From: Eutypella sp. D-1
Lineage: Eukaryota; Ascomycota; Sordariomycetes; Xylariales; Diatrypaceae
Reading direction: 5' to 3'
DNA length: 64,000 nt
Assembly (NCBI GenBank): GCA_023313575.1
Contig: JAJTTP010000006.1
Location: 806,001 to 870,000, forward strand
The position numbers were made by a program, and so were the translations under genes. This document shows positions 32,996 through 44,732 of this stretch, in pieces (position 1 is the stretch's first letter; every line of letters starts with the position of its first letter). The notes beneath the pieces were generated by a model. The model ran no database searches, was not told where the DNA came from, and saw nothing but the letters and a program-made list of their open reading frames with translations.

Positions 32996-34581
32996 CTTGT
33001 TAATGTTGTCTCTGTCGTTCTATTCCCTGGTAGTTTCGGGTTTAATTTTCGTTGATTCACTGCATTGATCCCTCTTCCTCTATAGCCAGTCCCGCCCCCT
33101 TTTATCCGCCAAGACCAAGCACAGAAAATGCTTTACGTCGAGCATCATAGCCACCCACGTTCGGATCCGGAGCACTCGACGATTCCGAGTACTTGACGAT
33201 GATACGTGTGTAATACACGCGTTCCCGGTAGTTCCGGTAGTTCGAACGATGGGCATCGCCAGCTCATATTGAGATCGGTTCATCTCTATCCCTAAGAACG
33301 GAGCTTCCCGCCCGACGTCCCCTGCCGAACCGGGATATCCGCCTTGAGCTCGTAGTTCATAGTTCGCATTTCCCCTCCTCTAGTGCTTCCTCTACCTTTC
33401 TTCTTACCGTTTTCCAATGCTTGCTTCGGCTTTCCACTCCTGGCACGGCGTGAAGCCCACCTCACGTGGTCCGTGGTCGGGCTTCTCCCTTTCCGTTCCT
33501 ACCTAGGTAGTTAGAAGTAGAGATAGGCCGGCGCGATATTACGTTGGGCCGCCTCCTCCCAGTGCAATGCGCAGACGTCGTGTAAGCTGCATAGGAGGGG
33601 CGTGTCCGGTTCGTGTGCACTCTACAAGCAGGTTCAAGGAGCAGGCCAGGCTATTCCTAGCTAAGGTAACATCAGTATACTTGATTAACAACCTAGACAT
33701 TGACTATTGATGATCACCGGTCATGCCTATCTATTCTTTAGCCGATACCGTCTGATGAGGGGTGGGCTAGATGGTTAGGAAATTAAAGTAGTCGGTTCCG
33801 TTTAGTTAAGTGACTCGGGCCTTTGGGACGACCGAACAGGATGATCGTCTAGCTCGAGAAAGCGGCCTGTATGAGTGGCTATATAAACCAGAAGGGCATA
33901 CCGACGTGATCACCAATTGAAATTGAAATAGTTCCCCAGCGCTTACTGGCTTCCTATTCGCTCTTAAACGAGTTCTTATTCCTTTCCGCAGCCATTGAAT
34001 ATGGAAGCAAGTGGCTAACTTTGAGTAGGCTATTGTTGACACGTCGTCCGGCATGTTCCAGAGTTGTGCAAGGCGATAATGCAGCCAACAGACCTACCAT
34101 ACATTATCATGTATGCTAGGATCAGACTCAGTAGAGCTGCATAGTTGAAATGTAGCGTGTAGCGCTCGTACACAGGCGATGGTGTGCCAAACTGCGTTTC
34201 TCGAGCCGGATGAGAGCAGAATGGAAGAAAGACGATCCAACTCAAGTCCTACAGGATCAAATGTCAAGATCGTTATATTCCCTGCATATTCTCTTCCTGC
34301 CATTGGCTGTTTCGTTGAAGGATCGCTAGGCAGCCATTTTTGTGGTCGGGCTACGTCTTATGGTCCCCTCTTCTTCTATTCGCTATATATTTAGCCTTAA
34401 AAACAGGAGGTAAGCCTTTCGACGTTCCAACTCGCACTACTAAAATACCCATGATATTCAGAGATAGCGATATGCGGAATTAGCTGTTAATTCCCATTGA
34501 CTATCAACAAAACTTAGTTTTTGGAGTAGTTAGATATAATATTCTTATCGTCTTTGAATAATAGCGGTTCCTAATCCGACG
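32996..34581. other. Divergent intergenic region, methyltransferase and TAP-like hydrolase
   Basis: About 1.6 kb between head-to-head genes. One perfect ACCTAGGT copy sits at 33501-33508. Frames such as 34094-34303 and 33806-34054 on the minus strand are short, without domains, and are not called. No RNA gene seen. Confidence 0.5.
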
Positions 34582-37013
34582 ATGGAGCCGCTCACGGAAA
34601 AGCTGCGTAGTACACAGTCTGCGCCGTCTCCGTCTTCGTCTCCACCCGGTCCCGCGACGAGGAGTCACAAGGCCCGGCTTCTTTGGAGAATTTCCGTCTT
34701 GGCCGGCGCCTTGTGGATCCTAGGACAATACGGTCGCACACTCTTCTATGATAATATCTCAGACTACGGACCTTGGGACAAGGCAGCCAAGCCTGCAGGG
34801 TCTTGGCTCGGTTGGGATGATGTGAGTTACAATTGTGGCAAATTAGATTGCCGTCGCAGGCTTTACTAACGGGCTTTTAACGTAGATCACACCAAGCGAA
34901 AAACTGGAGTGGCACCCATGTATCGCGGAGCCCTTCCAGTGCGCCCGACTCACCGTTCCGATGGACTACCACCGTCCGCTCAACGAGTCGGCGGACCACC
35001 CCAAGGTCCACCTGGCCCTGGTGATGCTCCCGGGGCAGAACCGCACCCGGGACCCCGCGGCGTTCTCTGAATCACCACTGCTCATAAACCCGGGAGGTCC
35101 CGGGGGCAGTGGCACCGCCTTCGTTCTCGGGGCTGGCCGGACGCTCCAGACCATTATTGGTGATCACCACGACATCATTGGGTTCGACCCCAGAGGCATT
35201 GGCGCGACAACGCCTCCGACGAACTGCTTTGCGGCGGCTGGCGACCCGCAGGGTCTCGACGGCGCCAACGTGGGACTGATCAACCGCCTCTCCTGGCTCG
35301 TCGCCGGCCACGACGTCGGGCTCGTCAACTCCAGCGACGTCGCCCTGAGCAAGGTCGACGTGCGAGCTAGGGCGCTGGCGAGGCTATGCAAGAAGGTCGA
35401 CGACTTCGAGGGCGAAAACAGCATCTTCCGCTACGTCAACACGGCGAACGTCGCGAGGGATATGCTTTCGATCGTCGAGGCCTGGGATGAGTGGAGGTCC
35501 GCGCCGAAATGTGGACATGGCCGATCCCAGGAGGAGCCCCCGGTCGATGTTCCACCCGCACAGCACGAGGCCCCCAATGGTGAGCCCATCCGTAGTCTGA
35601 GTACGAAGGGAAAGCTCGTCTACTGGGGCTTCAGTTATGGGACTCTACTCGGGGCGACCTTTGCGGCTATGTTCCCTGACAAGGTTGGTCGCGTGATCCT
35701 GGACGGGGTCGTCGACGCGGACCACTATGTCGAGCCGATCTGGGTCGACAGCCTCCGCGACGCGGACGCGATATGGGAGGGTTTTTTTACCAGCTGCCAC
35801 GAGGTCGGGCAGAAATGCAAGTTCTTCCGCGACGGCGACGAGGTCGGCGACATCAGGGACCGGTACTACACGCTGATGGACCGGCTGCAGAAGCAGCCGG
35901 CGATCGTGATACCGGCGCAGCCCGACGCGAACTTCGCGGTGCTGATAACCGCCAGTGACGTGAAGAAGGCCGTGTTCGCCTCGCTGTACGCGCCGAACGC
36001 CGGGTTCGCGGGGCTCGCGGTGCTCCTCGACCTCATTTACGAGGACAATCTGTCTCTGTTCGTGGGACCCATAATACCGCCTGTCGTCTGCCATGAAATG
36101 GACACGACCTACCTCCCGAACGATGCACAGGCGGCAATTATGTGTAGCGACAAGCGATATAAGGTAAGATGCCCTGTCCTGTCTTTGTCAAGCTCATACT
36201 TGACGGGTGAGGGAACCGGGATCTAACAAGCAACAGCTGGACGACGACGTGCCGTCTCTCCAGAAGCTCTTCAAGAAGATGGCTTCTTATTCCAGTTTCG
36301 CGGACCTCGTAAGTGACGCAGCCCAACCCCCCCTCCCATCCATAGGTACACCAACCTTCATGCATGTGGGCCTCCCCCTTGGCTAACCTCCACCACCGCA
36401 GTGGTTGGGGATAAACCTAGACTGCAACGGGTGGGCGGTGGAAGTGAAGGACCCGCCGATGCGATGGGACGACCGGCTGGGGCACGACAAGCCGGCGATC
36501 AAGACGGACTTCCCGCTGCTGTTCCTGTCGGGGCGGCGCGACCCCGTGACGCCGCTGCACGCGGCGCTCAAGATGGCGCGCAAGTTCGCCGGCGCGGGCC
36601 TTGTCGAGCAGGCCTCCGACGGCCACTGCACCCTCGCGTGCGGCTCGCCTTGCACCGCCCGCCACGTGCGCGCCTACCTCGACGACGGCGTCGTGCCGCC
36701 CGCGCCGCCAAAGTCCGATGACGACGACAACGACGACGCAGACGAAGGACAGGGGCGTGACTGGGCAACTTGCGGGTGCGCCGAGAAGCCGTGGGGACAC
36801 GTCAGCGGCGGCGATGCAGCGGACAAGGAGTCGTCAGACCTCGCGGCCGAGGACGTCGCGATCGTGGCTTCGTATCGTGAGCTGCGCGGCCACTTCCTGG
36901 CGCAGACGACGGCGCGGCTGGTCGACGAGCTGAGCCCCCTGCGCCAGTTCATCGCCGGTATGTCTTCCGGCCCCCTGGCGGAGCAGCATACCTGTGCCCA
37001 GCGCAGCTATTAG
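34582..37013 (+). CDS. Membrane-anchored alpha/beta hydrolase with TAP-like C-terminal domain
   Basis: Putative serine peptidase/esterase of the tripeptidyl-aminopeptidase-like family (alpha/beta-hydrolase fold plus TAP-like domain). Exons 34582-34821, 34886-36163, 36237-36308, 36402-37013 join in phase to 733 residues. A hydrophobic segment near residues 37-52 (ISVLAGALWILGQYG) after a basic KARLLWR suggests a type II signal anchor, so the enzyme is probably extracellular or lumenal. The oxyanion region is LLINPGGPGGSG. The nucleophile elbow is GFSYG with Ser330; the acid is Asp577 in LSGRRDPVTP; the base is His605 in DGHCTLA, so the triad is complete. Acidic linkers (KSDDDDNDDADEGQG) and a Cys-rich loop (CGSPC, WATCGCAEKPWG) lie in the C-terminal domain. 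It is divergent from the methyltransferase. The C-terminal exon has strongly raised third-position GC. Natural substrate unknown. Confidence 0.9.
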
Positions 37014-37831
37014 AGATAGCCACTGCCCCGGGTAAATTATGTTCTAGGACAAGTCTATTAGCGAATCACTGTACGAACATTTCGGGGAAATATTGCTGAA
37101 TCTGAGAGACCCTTTAACGAAAATATTTGCTGGAGACTCCAATCTGTGCAATCGTTAGGAAAGAATGTAAACTTACCCCCTTCATAGAGGTAGTTGAGCT
37201 ATTCTCAGAACGTAAGGTAATATATATATATGGGGTTCCTAAAGGACTCAGCAGGCAGAGTGACTCTGAGAGTACGGACAACACATCGTCAGGTATTCCT
37301 TCACCTAGAGCTACCAGATTCTCGAATGGCAGAGCACTTAGGAATGGGGCTTGTGGTATGCGGTGAGCTCTAAACAAGCAATGGCCTACATAGTGGTTAC
37401 CCAGCGGCGTGGGAGTTGATATTTCATGCCATGCCAATATGCCTTGGCGCTTCCCCCTTTCCTAATCTCGATTAGTCAGAACGCGCAGTGTGCAGCCGAT
37501 GCTAGGAAGTCATCCCAGCATCTCTTATCGCCGAAGAACTTATAGAAAGGAGTGGAATCCACCTGAGGTGGCTTTAACATGCAAGCATGTTAGGCCACGC
37601 TGACCAATGGGAAAACGGCTAGCTCAGCTACAGGGTCCTTCTTCATGGGAGCAAACGTTCCTTGCGTCGGGGTCAGCACTATATCAGCAGGGGTAGGTAG
37701 GTTATTCGCTTATAAAAGCGGTAAATATCCCTTGTCATATTCCCCAATATGGGAAGCCCTTGTGCCTCTCATTCGTTGCGTGTCGCATTGCTCTCTTCTC
37801 AAGACGAACACGGCACATAGAGCTGTGCAAG
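37014..37831. other. Intergenic, TAP-like hydrolase to GFA-domain gene
   Basis: About 0.8 kb. A 107-codon minus-strand frame (37114-37437) has balanced composition but no motif and no partner exon, so it is not called. The last 100 bases are the leader of the GFA-domain gene. Confidence 0.5.
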
Positions 37832-38947
37832 ATGGCGACCGTTCCTGATGCTCTCGTGCCGATATTCAACCGCGACAAGGTCCGCAGTGAGGGGGATGAC
37901 GAAACACGGACGTTCGAGGCACAATGCCACTGCAAGAACATACTGTTCTCGATCACCCTACCCAGGTCCATGCTCCCGCTGAACGCCTACATCTGCGGAT
38001 GTAGCATCTGCCGGCTCTCGCACGGCACGTTCGGCAGCTTCCACATCACGCTGCCGCTGGGCCACGGCCCCCTGTGGACCAACGGCAAGATCAACCTCAG
38101 CGTCTACAGAACGCCGGGCGGTAACGGCCAGCGTTTCTTCTGCCCTACCTGTGGCGCCCATAGTGGCCATTTCGAGCCGTGGATTGGCCAATGGGTGCTC
38201 GAGACCTCGATGTTCAAGGAGCAGTTCTGGGAGTTCACGCACTTCGCCTTCCCGGGCGCCGCCCGAGACGGCGGCATGCTCTCCTGGCTGCCAGAGATCG
38301 GCGGGAAACAGCTCGTCCCCCTTTCTCCAGGAGAAGACACGCCACCGACGTACGAGCTAGAGACGGGAGCGAATGGTGAGGAAAGACTCAGAGCCGAATG
38401 CCACTGCGGCGGGGTGTCATTCACGATCGGGAGACCGTCCAAGGGAGTCTTCGAAGACGACTACGCGAGGCAATACGTGTCGCCGAAAGACCCGAAGAAA
38501 TGGAAGGCAGTGGCCGACTTCTGCCGCGACTGCCGGGTCCTGTCAGGGGCCCATTTCGTGGCGTGGGTCTTCGTGCCACGCGCAGCGATCGAGCCAGAGA
38601 TGCCGGCAGACCTGCGCATGGGCACGATGAAGACCTACGAGTCGTCGGAAGGGACTACAAGGGGGTTCTGTGGGGTATGCGGAGCAACAATCTGCGCTCA
38701 AAGCCAGTTACGAGCGCGCGCAGGGCATGACAGTGTGATGAACGTGGCCATGGGAATCCTGAGAGCGCCCGAGGGTGTCAAGGCGGAGAACTGGGTTACA
38801 TGGGGCACAGCCAACCCGAGTTTTGCTAGCCCAGAGGACGACTCGATGAAATTCGATCCCATGTTTGTCGAGGCTATGGTAAAGGGGCACAGGAAATGGG
38901 GCATTGAACAGCACGGCGAGGTAGTAGGATTCCCTGTCTTGTATTAA
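37832..38947 (+). CDS. Tandem GFA (glutathione-dependent formaldehyde-activating/CENP-V) domain protein
   Basis: A single-exon gene of 371 residues with two zinc-binding GFA/CENP-V domains. Domain 1 (about 28-150): CHC at 32-34 (FEAQCHCKNILFS), CGCSIC at 55-60, and FFCPTCGAH with Cys104/Cys107. Domain 2 (about 185-330): ECHCGGVSF with Cys190/Cys192, FCRDCRVLSG, and GFCGVCGAT. All the cysteine pairs expected for the two structural/catalytic zinc sites are visible in both halves. GFA proteins were named for S-hydroxymethyl-glutathione formation, but most fungal members have no proven reaction, so activity is uncertain. The open frame begins at 37760, but the ATG at 37832 (context CAAGATGGCG) starts the conserved protein. 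The neighbours are enzymes without an evident common pathway. Confidence 0.9.
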   Translation: MATVPDALVPIFNRDKVRSEGDDETRTFEAQCHCKNILFSITLPRSMLPLNAYICGCSICRLSHGTFGSFHITLPLGHGPLWTNGKINLSVYRTPGGNGQRFFCPTCGAHSGHFEPWIGQWVLETSMFKEQFWEFTHFAFPGAARDGGMLSWLPEIGGKQLVPLSPGEDTPPTYELETGANGEERLRAECHCGGVSFTIGRPSKGVFEDDYARQYVSPKDPKKWKAVADFCRDCRVLSGAHFVAWVFVPRAAIEPEMPADLRMGTMKTYESSEGTTRGFCGVCGATICAQSQLRARAGHDSVMNVAMGILRAPEGVKAENWVTWGTANPSFASPEDDSMKFDPMFVEAMVKGHRKWGIEQHGEVVGFPVLY

Positions 38948-39683
38948 CTATTTATCTCTATAGACTCGGTATACGGTATGAGTGAGATGGAACTGTGCCC
39001 AGCTACAGGTGATAAAATACTTAGTAAAACCCGTAGTATAAGTGGTCAGCTCGTATCAGCTCAGCTCAGCTCAGCTTCAGGCCCCATAAAAAGCTAGGAG
39101 ACCTTAGGAGCTATCTACAATCTACATAGCTCGGGAGTTCTCTCTCCTTGGAGGGGTAAAGGGGGTTTATCTTATCGCACATATCTTATCTTATCTATGC
39201 TCTCTTATCTGAACCTCGCATGGCAGCATACCTAGGTAGGAGCTGTTGATGGCCCGTGCACGTGCATACTTACGCTAAAGATTGATGCGGGCACCCCTCT
39301 AACCCCTGTAACTTTACTGCTAAAGAGCTAATTGACGTCCACCACCGATGAAATTTTCCAGGTCGGCATCGGGGAAAGCAAAAAAAATTAACGACAGACC
39401 CGAACTTACCATTAAGTCCATAGTATACAAAACTTTCCACTTAACAAGAACCAAAATCAAGAGAGAGAAGGGTTAAAAGAGGTCATTTATCTACGAATAT
39501 ACTTCCAAGGTTATATTCCAACCCCCCCACCTCTTCCTCTTTCTCCCCCCCTCCATCCTCCCGCTTTCTTTCTTTCTTTCCTTTTTAGTCTGGGGGTCTC
39601 TTATCATCTGTTCACCAATTCGAGTTGTCACGTCGTCTGTCACGTCGTCTGTCACATCGTCCATTTAACTTTAAATCGTCACA
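38948..39683. promoter_or_regulatory. Upstream region of mitochondrial EF-Tu gene
   Basis: About 0.7 kb. It holds a TCAGC tandem repeat near 39055-39075, TTATC repeats at 39170-39200, a TACCTAGGTAGG motif (39229-39240), a C/T-rich block (39519-39590) and three GTCACRTCGTC repeats (about 39628-39660) directly before the start. No ORF is supported. Confidence 0.45.
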
Positions 39684-41156
39684 ATGCCTGCCCCTGCGGC
39701 TTTAAGAACGGTCGCGCCGTTCTTGCGGGCTTCTCGTCACTCTCTCAGAGCCGGCAGCGCCGCCAACCCTTTACACTTTGCTATGCGTTCCCAGCAGAAT
39801 GTTGGCCATGCTCTTAACTTCGCTCGTACATATGCTGTCTTTGAACGGACGAAGCCTCACGTAAACATTGGTACCATTGGCCACGTCGATCATGGAAAGG
39901 TGAGTGTCCAAGTGTCCAAGGGTCCAAGAGTCCAAGAAACGAGACGGCGATGGTGAAGATGAAGGAGAAGAAGATATTGGACTAACCATGAATGCTTTTT
40001 TCTGCCGCCTGCCCGAACCATATAGACTACCTTAACTGCCGCCATCACCAAGAGACAATCTGACAGGGGAATGGCCAATTATCTCGAGTATGGCGCCATC
40101 GACAAGGCTCCCGAAGAGCGGAAGCGTGGTATCACCATTTCCACCTCCCATATTGAGTACTCCACCGATAACCGCCACTACTCTCACGTTGATTGTCCTG
40201 GTCACGCCGATTACATCAAGAACATGATTACTGGTGCCGCCAACATGGACGGAGCCATTATCGTTGTTGCCGCCTCCGATGGTCAGATGCCCCAGACCCG
40301 TGAACATCTGCTGCTTGCCCGCCAGGTTGGTGTCCAGAAGATTGTCGTTTTCGTCAACAAGGTCGACGCCATCGATGACCCCGAGATGTTGGAGCTAGTC
40401 GAGATGGAGATGCGTGAGCTGCTCAGCACCTACGGCTTCGAGGGAGACGAGACCCCCGTCATCATGGGCTCCGCCCTGTGCGCTCTTGAGGGTAAGCGCG
40501 ATGAGATTGGTGTTCAGAAGGTCGATGAGCTCCTCAAGGCCGTCGACGACTGGATCCCCACCCCGAAGCGTGATCTCGACAAGCCCTTCCTCATGTCCGT
40601 CGAGGACGTCTTCTCTATTGCCGGTCGTGGCACCGTCGCCTCCGGCCGTGTCGAGCGGGGTACCCTGAAGAAGGACTCCGAGGTCGAACTGGTCGGCAAG
40701 GGTGGCGATATTATCAAGACCAAGGTCACCGACATCGAGACCTTCAAGAAGTCGTGTGACGAGTCCCGTGCCGGTGACAACTCCGGCCTGCTGCTGCGGG
40801 GTATCCGGCGCGAGGACGTGAGGCGCGGCATGGTCATCGTCAAGCCCGGCACCGTCAAGGCCCACAAGAAGTTCATGATCTCGCTCTACGTCCTGACCAA
40901 GGACGAGGGTGGCCGTCACACCGGCTTCCAGGAGAACTACCGTCCCCAGATGTACCTGCGTACCGCCGACGAGGCCTGCTCCCTCTACTTCCCCGACGAC
41001 GTTGAGGACAAGACCCGCATGGTCATGCCCGGCGACAACGTCGAGATGGTTGCCACCCTGCACAGCGCCCTCGCCGTCGAGGCCGGCCAGCGGGTCAACG
41101 TCCGTGAGGGCGGCCGCACCATCGCCACGGGTATCGTGACGCGGATTCTCGAATAG
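39684..41156 (+). CDS. TUF1: Mitochondrial elongation factor Tu
   Basis: GTPase that brings aminoacyl-tRNA to the mitochondrial ribosome. Exons 39684-39899 and 40026-41156 join to 448 residues. Residues 1-50 are an Arg/Ser/Ala-rich mitochondrial presequence ([21 protein letters not shown]). The mature part starts near [20 protein letters not shown]. The intron falls exactly inside the P-loop, between Lys72 of GHVDHGK and TTLTAAITK. Other G motifs: RGITIS (G2), [12 protein letters not shown] (G3), NKVD (G4) and GSALCALEG (G5). Domains 2 and 3 are complete and end GIVTRILE. The 126-bp intron begins with repeated GTCCAAG units. This bacterial-type EF-Tu with a presequence distinguishes it from cytosolic eEF1A. 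Housekeeping gene. Confidence 0.97.
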
Positions 41157-42406
41157 ATTCGCGCGTGATGCAAGGACGTAAATAAAAAAAGAAACTAATA
41201 ATGCAAGAGAGAGGATAAAGGATGTGGATACAGAGGGAAGGGAGGCATTGGATTGACCGGTCATCCGCCTTACGACGATATGATACGTGCGGCGGGTTCT
41301 TGTGGCGGTTATGGGAAATGAACTGAAAGAATCTGGGTTTCCAATGCTCTGTCTCTAGTCTCTGTCTGTATATGGAAGACTCTCTCTATATGACGATGTA
41401 ACAACAGTTGAAACTCGCTTGTTTATTTGGTTTGAGCTCCATGTACATATTATACACATACAATCGGCCCCCCCTAAAAGAAGGGGTAACCCATCTCCTC
41501 TCTAAGTCGGTTCCGGACCTGAATTGAGTGGTTTCCGGGTGGGTGTATCCGTATTCATAGGCGCTAGTCTATTTGATGCTTGGGGACTTAGGATAAAGAC
41601 GGTCTCGAAGGGCGTCAGAATGGGGGACCTAAACATGAAGTATACAGAGCACAAGGGTGGCGTATGTTGGATATCATTTCTAAATCGCCCAAATCAATGA
41701 TGGTAGATGAAATAGTCTAACAGCTATGCAGTTCATCGATCATGGCCAAGGAAATGCGTATATAATCTTGGCTGGCTAAGAAGGTCCGTCTATTTTACTG
41801 AGGAGTAAGACGAGTAGTAGCGGGCCCTGGGACTGCTACTTACCTGCTACCCCTTGATTCGTACGGCTAAATAATGTTACGTCGACATCTATGACGATAT
41901 TACTAAGGAAGGTGATAAACATCCCGGGCTTGTCGAAGCTATTCTTCCATGATAGCTGGCCCAATATTACCACTTTGCTCCCATCTAAACTAGATTATAG
42001 TTCACTGTAAAGACTAGAGCGTCTCTAGACTAGACTAGTGATATATCGAATACTTTTCCGAGATCACCTTCCGGAGCTACGTATTGGCGAGCTGGATACT
42101 TCAAGCCGCAGTCACACCGTCAAATAGCATCATTGTCTGAATTCTAGACAAGACAACCAACAGCCTTGGAATACGCAAGAAGAAGGCCACGCTAATAATA
42201 ATATACAGTGCCTCATCGGATTATAGCTAGAGAACACCTTGGTACGATTTTCAAGTTATACCGTTGAGTAGTGAAGAGACATATGGGTCAGAGTATTGCA
42301 AATGTAAGTAAGCAAAACTTGAAGAAAGGTTGCTACCTACTCATAAGCTGCATACCAAACTACCACATTACTTCAAAGCAATAGGGCGCTCTCCATTCTT
42401 CCCCCC
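41157..42406. other. Convergent intergenic region, EF-Tu and TauD-type gene 3' flanks
   Basis: About 1.25 kb, with an AT-rich middle (41840-42320) and short CTAG-rich inverted segments near 42010-42035. No gene, tRNA or clear repeat was recognised. Confidence 0.5.
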
Positions 42407-43708
42407 TTACTTGGCTAGCGCCTCCGCCTTTGACTTACTGTTGGGGTCAAAATACGGCCGCTCACCAATTCCGACAGCGCGGTTTCCGAACCTCTCCCCC
42501 AGGCCCTCGTAGTCGAAGGTGGCGGAGTGGAAAACGCTACGATTGTCCCATATCGCTGTGATGGATTATTCAAGTTAGCGCAAACGCCTCTGGCACAAAA
42601 TTTTGAAGAGGGAGGGGGGGGGGGGGGGTTGAAAGGAAAAAAGAAAAGAGGGCAATCACCGAGATCATTTTGGTTCCTCCACTTGAACCGGACCTGCAAG
42701 TCGTGGTTCTCAGCGACGGTCTGCTTGAACTTGGCGAGCAGCTCGTCGGACTCGCGGGCGCTGAGCTCGTTGATGAACTTGGGGAACGGGCCGACCGCAA
42801 AGATGGACTTCCAGCCGGTCACGGGGTTCGTGCGGACGACGGGGTGCACGGCCTCGAGGTCGCGGCCGACGTTGGCGGGGCTGCCGCGCGGGCCCTCGTG
42901 CAGATGGATACGCTCCGGGTTGCGGGCCGCGGCGTCGATGAAGCCCTGCCCGACAAAGGTCGCGGTCAGGCCCTCGAAGAAGCGCTGGTATGGCGCCGAG
43001 AACCGGTCGTACAGGTCGTAGCCCGAGGCCCAGACCGTGTCGCCGCCGGTGCGCGGCAGCTGCGTGAGGCGCAGCGACGTGTAGTCGGCGGGGGCGGGCT
43101 CGAACTGGATGTCCGAGTGCCACTGCGCGGATTCGTAGCGCCGCGGGTCCGTATTCCGCTCGTGCCGGAATAGCTTCTTGCGCTGCAGCGAGCTGATCGT
43201 GCTGATCTCGTTGTCCCCCTCCACCCCGAACTCCGCCGTGCTGTTCAGGATCGGGTGGATGTGCAGCGCCGAGCTCGCCGGCTTGCCGCTCAGCTGCCCC
43301 AGCCGGTGCACCAGCTTCTTCTGCAGCTCGTTCGTCAGGTTGTCCTGCGCGCGGAAAAAGACCACGCCCCTCTCGGAGACTGCATGGGACACAGGGAACC
43401 AATTAGCACCATCCATCTTTATCTATCCAAAAAATTAAGCAACCAGCGGATCGCTCGGCAGGGCTAGGTAAGTCCCCCTCACTTGTGATGGCAAGATCGC
43501 GTATCAGCTCGTCGGCATTTTCCGCATTAAGCAGGTCGTCGACGATATTGATGCTGGGGAACTCCCGGCCAATGGTCGGGGTCGTCTCCTCGTACGGGAA
43601 TTTCTCCAGCACACCCGCGAGCTTCAGTGGCTTGGGATAGGTGGCCTGCTCCTTTGAGCGGACAGGAAGGCCCTGGTCCGATACGTCGACAGCAACTGAT
43701 GGGGCCAT
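42407..43708 (-). CDS. TauD/TfdA-type Fe(II)/2-oxoglutarate-dependent dioxygenase
   Basis: Putative 2-oxoglutarate-dependent dioxygenase of the fungal taurine/sulfonate-dioxygenase-like group. Exons 43708-43483, 43379-42660, 42555-42407 join in phase to 364 residues, the usual length. Iron ligands are His163 and Asp165 in SAQWHSDIQFE and the distal His325 in NRSVFHSATFDYEG. The 2-oxoglutarate-binding arginine is likely in the downstream RFGNRAVG. GDTVWASGYDLYDRFS and HPVVRTNPVTGWKSIFAVG are characteristic. The last intron (42556-42659) contains a 15-base homopolymer (G on the plus strand, 42614-42628). The stop lies after PNSKSKAEALAK. The true substrate (sulfonate, sulfate ester or other) cannot be told from sequence. 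It is a cytosolic enzyme with no presequence. Start: ATG at 43708 in an AAAATGGCCCC context. Confidence 0.92.
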
Positions 43709-44732
43709 TTTCTTCTCCTTTATCCAATCTGGCTTCGAATAGGATGAGTCGTGAAGGCGGATAATGATGGCGGGGCTCTCGCTATTTATCTGTGTCGACG
43801 GTCCACGCAACACACACAACCTATGCGCATGCGACGAAAACCCCTATATGTGCACCATCTTGTCGCCAGGCAATGGCGTCAAGGATAGCCCGAGAACCGA
43901 GATATCGCGTGTGCTGGGATTGGAGAATGCATTATCACGCAATCGACTGGTCGAGCACGCAAAACCCCGCGAAGGTGACATCGTCGGGTAACCGCAATGG
44001 ATGGTGGAAAGAATCTCTGTGCCAAGCTGGCTTTTATAGTTCGTGTGCTGGAATTACATGATGTCGTGTAGTAATATCTACTTCCGCGACTGGATGTCAT
44101 CAAATCTAGAAATTGTAGCCCCTATATCGGATCAGCAGCTGGACGACCTGGACAACTCCACATAGTCAAGGGGCTGAGCTACTCACCTAGGGTGAAATCG
44201 CAGCTTCTTGTATATCATAGCAACACAGACCTCGGGTAATCCATTTTCAATGAAGAGCGCCTAGGCTCGGCATAGTACTTGTACTGTTGACTGAAATATT
44301 ATCGACAGGCTAATGAGGTTTCGTTCTGATTTTAGGATTTGACACATTCTCTATTCTCTGGTTAATTTGTAGGCCACGATTTGAAAGGCAAAAAAGGTAT
44401 AATAAATTGACACAAATATTCTAGGGTATAAATGGACAAGACAAAAAGACCGTAAAAATCCTCGAACCTCTACGAAGCATGACCCCCACCCGCCCGCCTC
44501 CCCGTTAACCTCGTGCCCTATGATTTGATGATCGAAGGTGACAGAGGTATATGCATATTAGAACCCCCGAAGTCCGGCGCAAGGACACAGCAAAACCGTC
44601 GTGTTGGAAAGGTAGGTCCAGGGGACAGCAAGTGCTTTTACCTTAGCCCCATTAGCGCCACCCTACAACTCTCGATAGTTTCCGTGCGCATTAATAACTG
44701 CGCATCGTCCCCCTACGATGGACTGGTTGGTC
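43709..44732. other. Intergenic, TauD-type gene to FAD oxidoreductase
   Basis: About 1 kb, AT-rich at 44260-44460. It forms the promoter of the dioxygenase and the 3' flank of the oxidoreductase. No supported gene. Confidence 0.5.

Noticed and set aside
34094..34303. Short minus-strand frame with a protein-like sequence (EYAGNITILTFDPVGLELD)
   Set aside because: Only 69 codons, overlapping other short frames, with no domain or splice signal to extend it.
37114..37437. 107-codon minus-strand frame between the TAP-like hydrolase and GFA genes
   Set aside because: Balanced composition but no motif, splice partner or context; it overlaps transcript flanks of both neighbours. Left uncalled.
31875..38947. 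Idea of a secondary-metabolite gene cluster
   Set aside because: There is no PKS, NRPS, terpene synthase, P450, transporter or local regulator nearby; the enzymes are of generic types.
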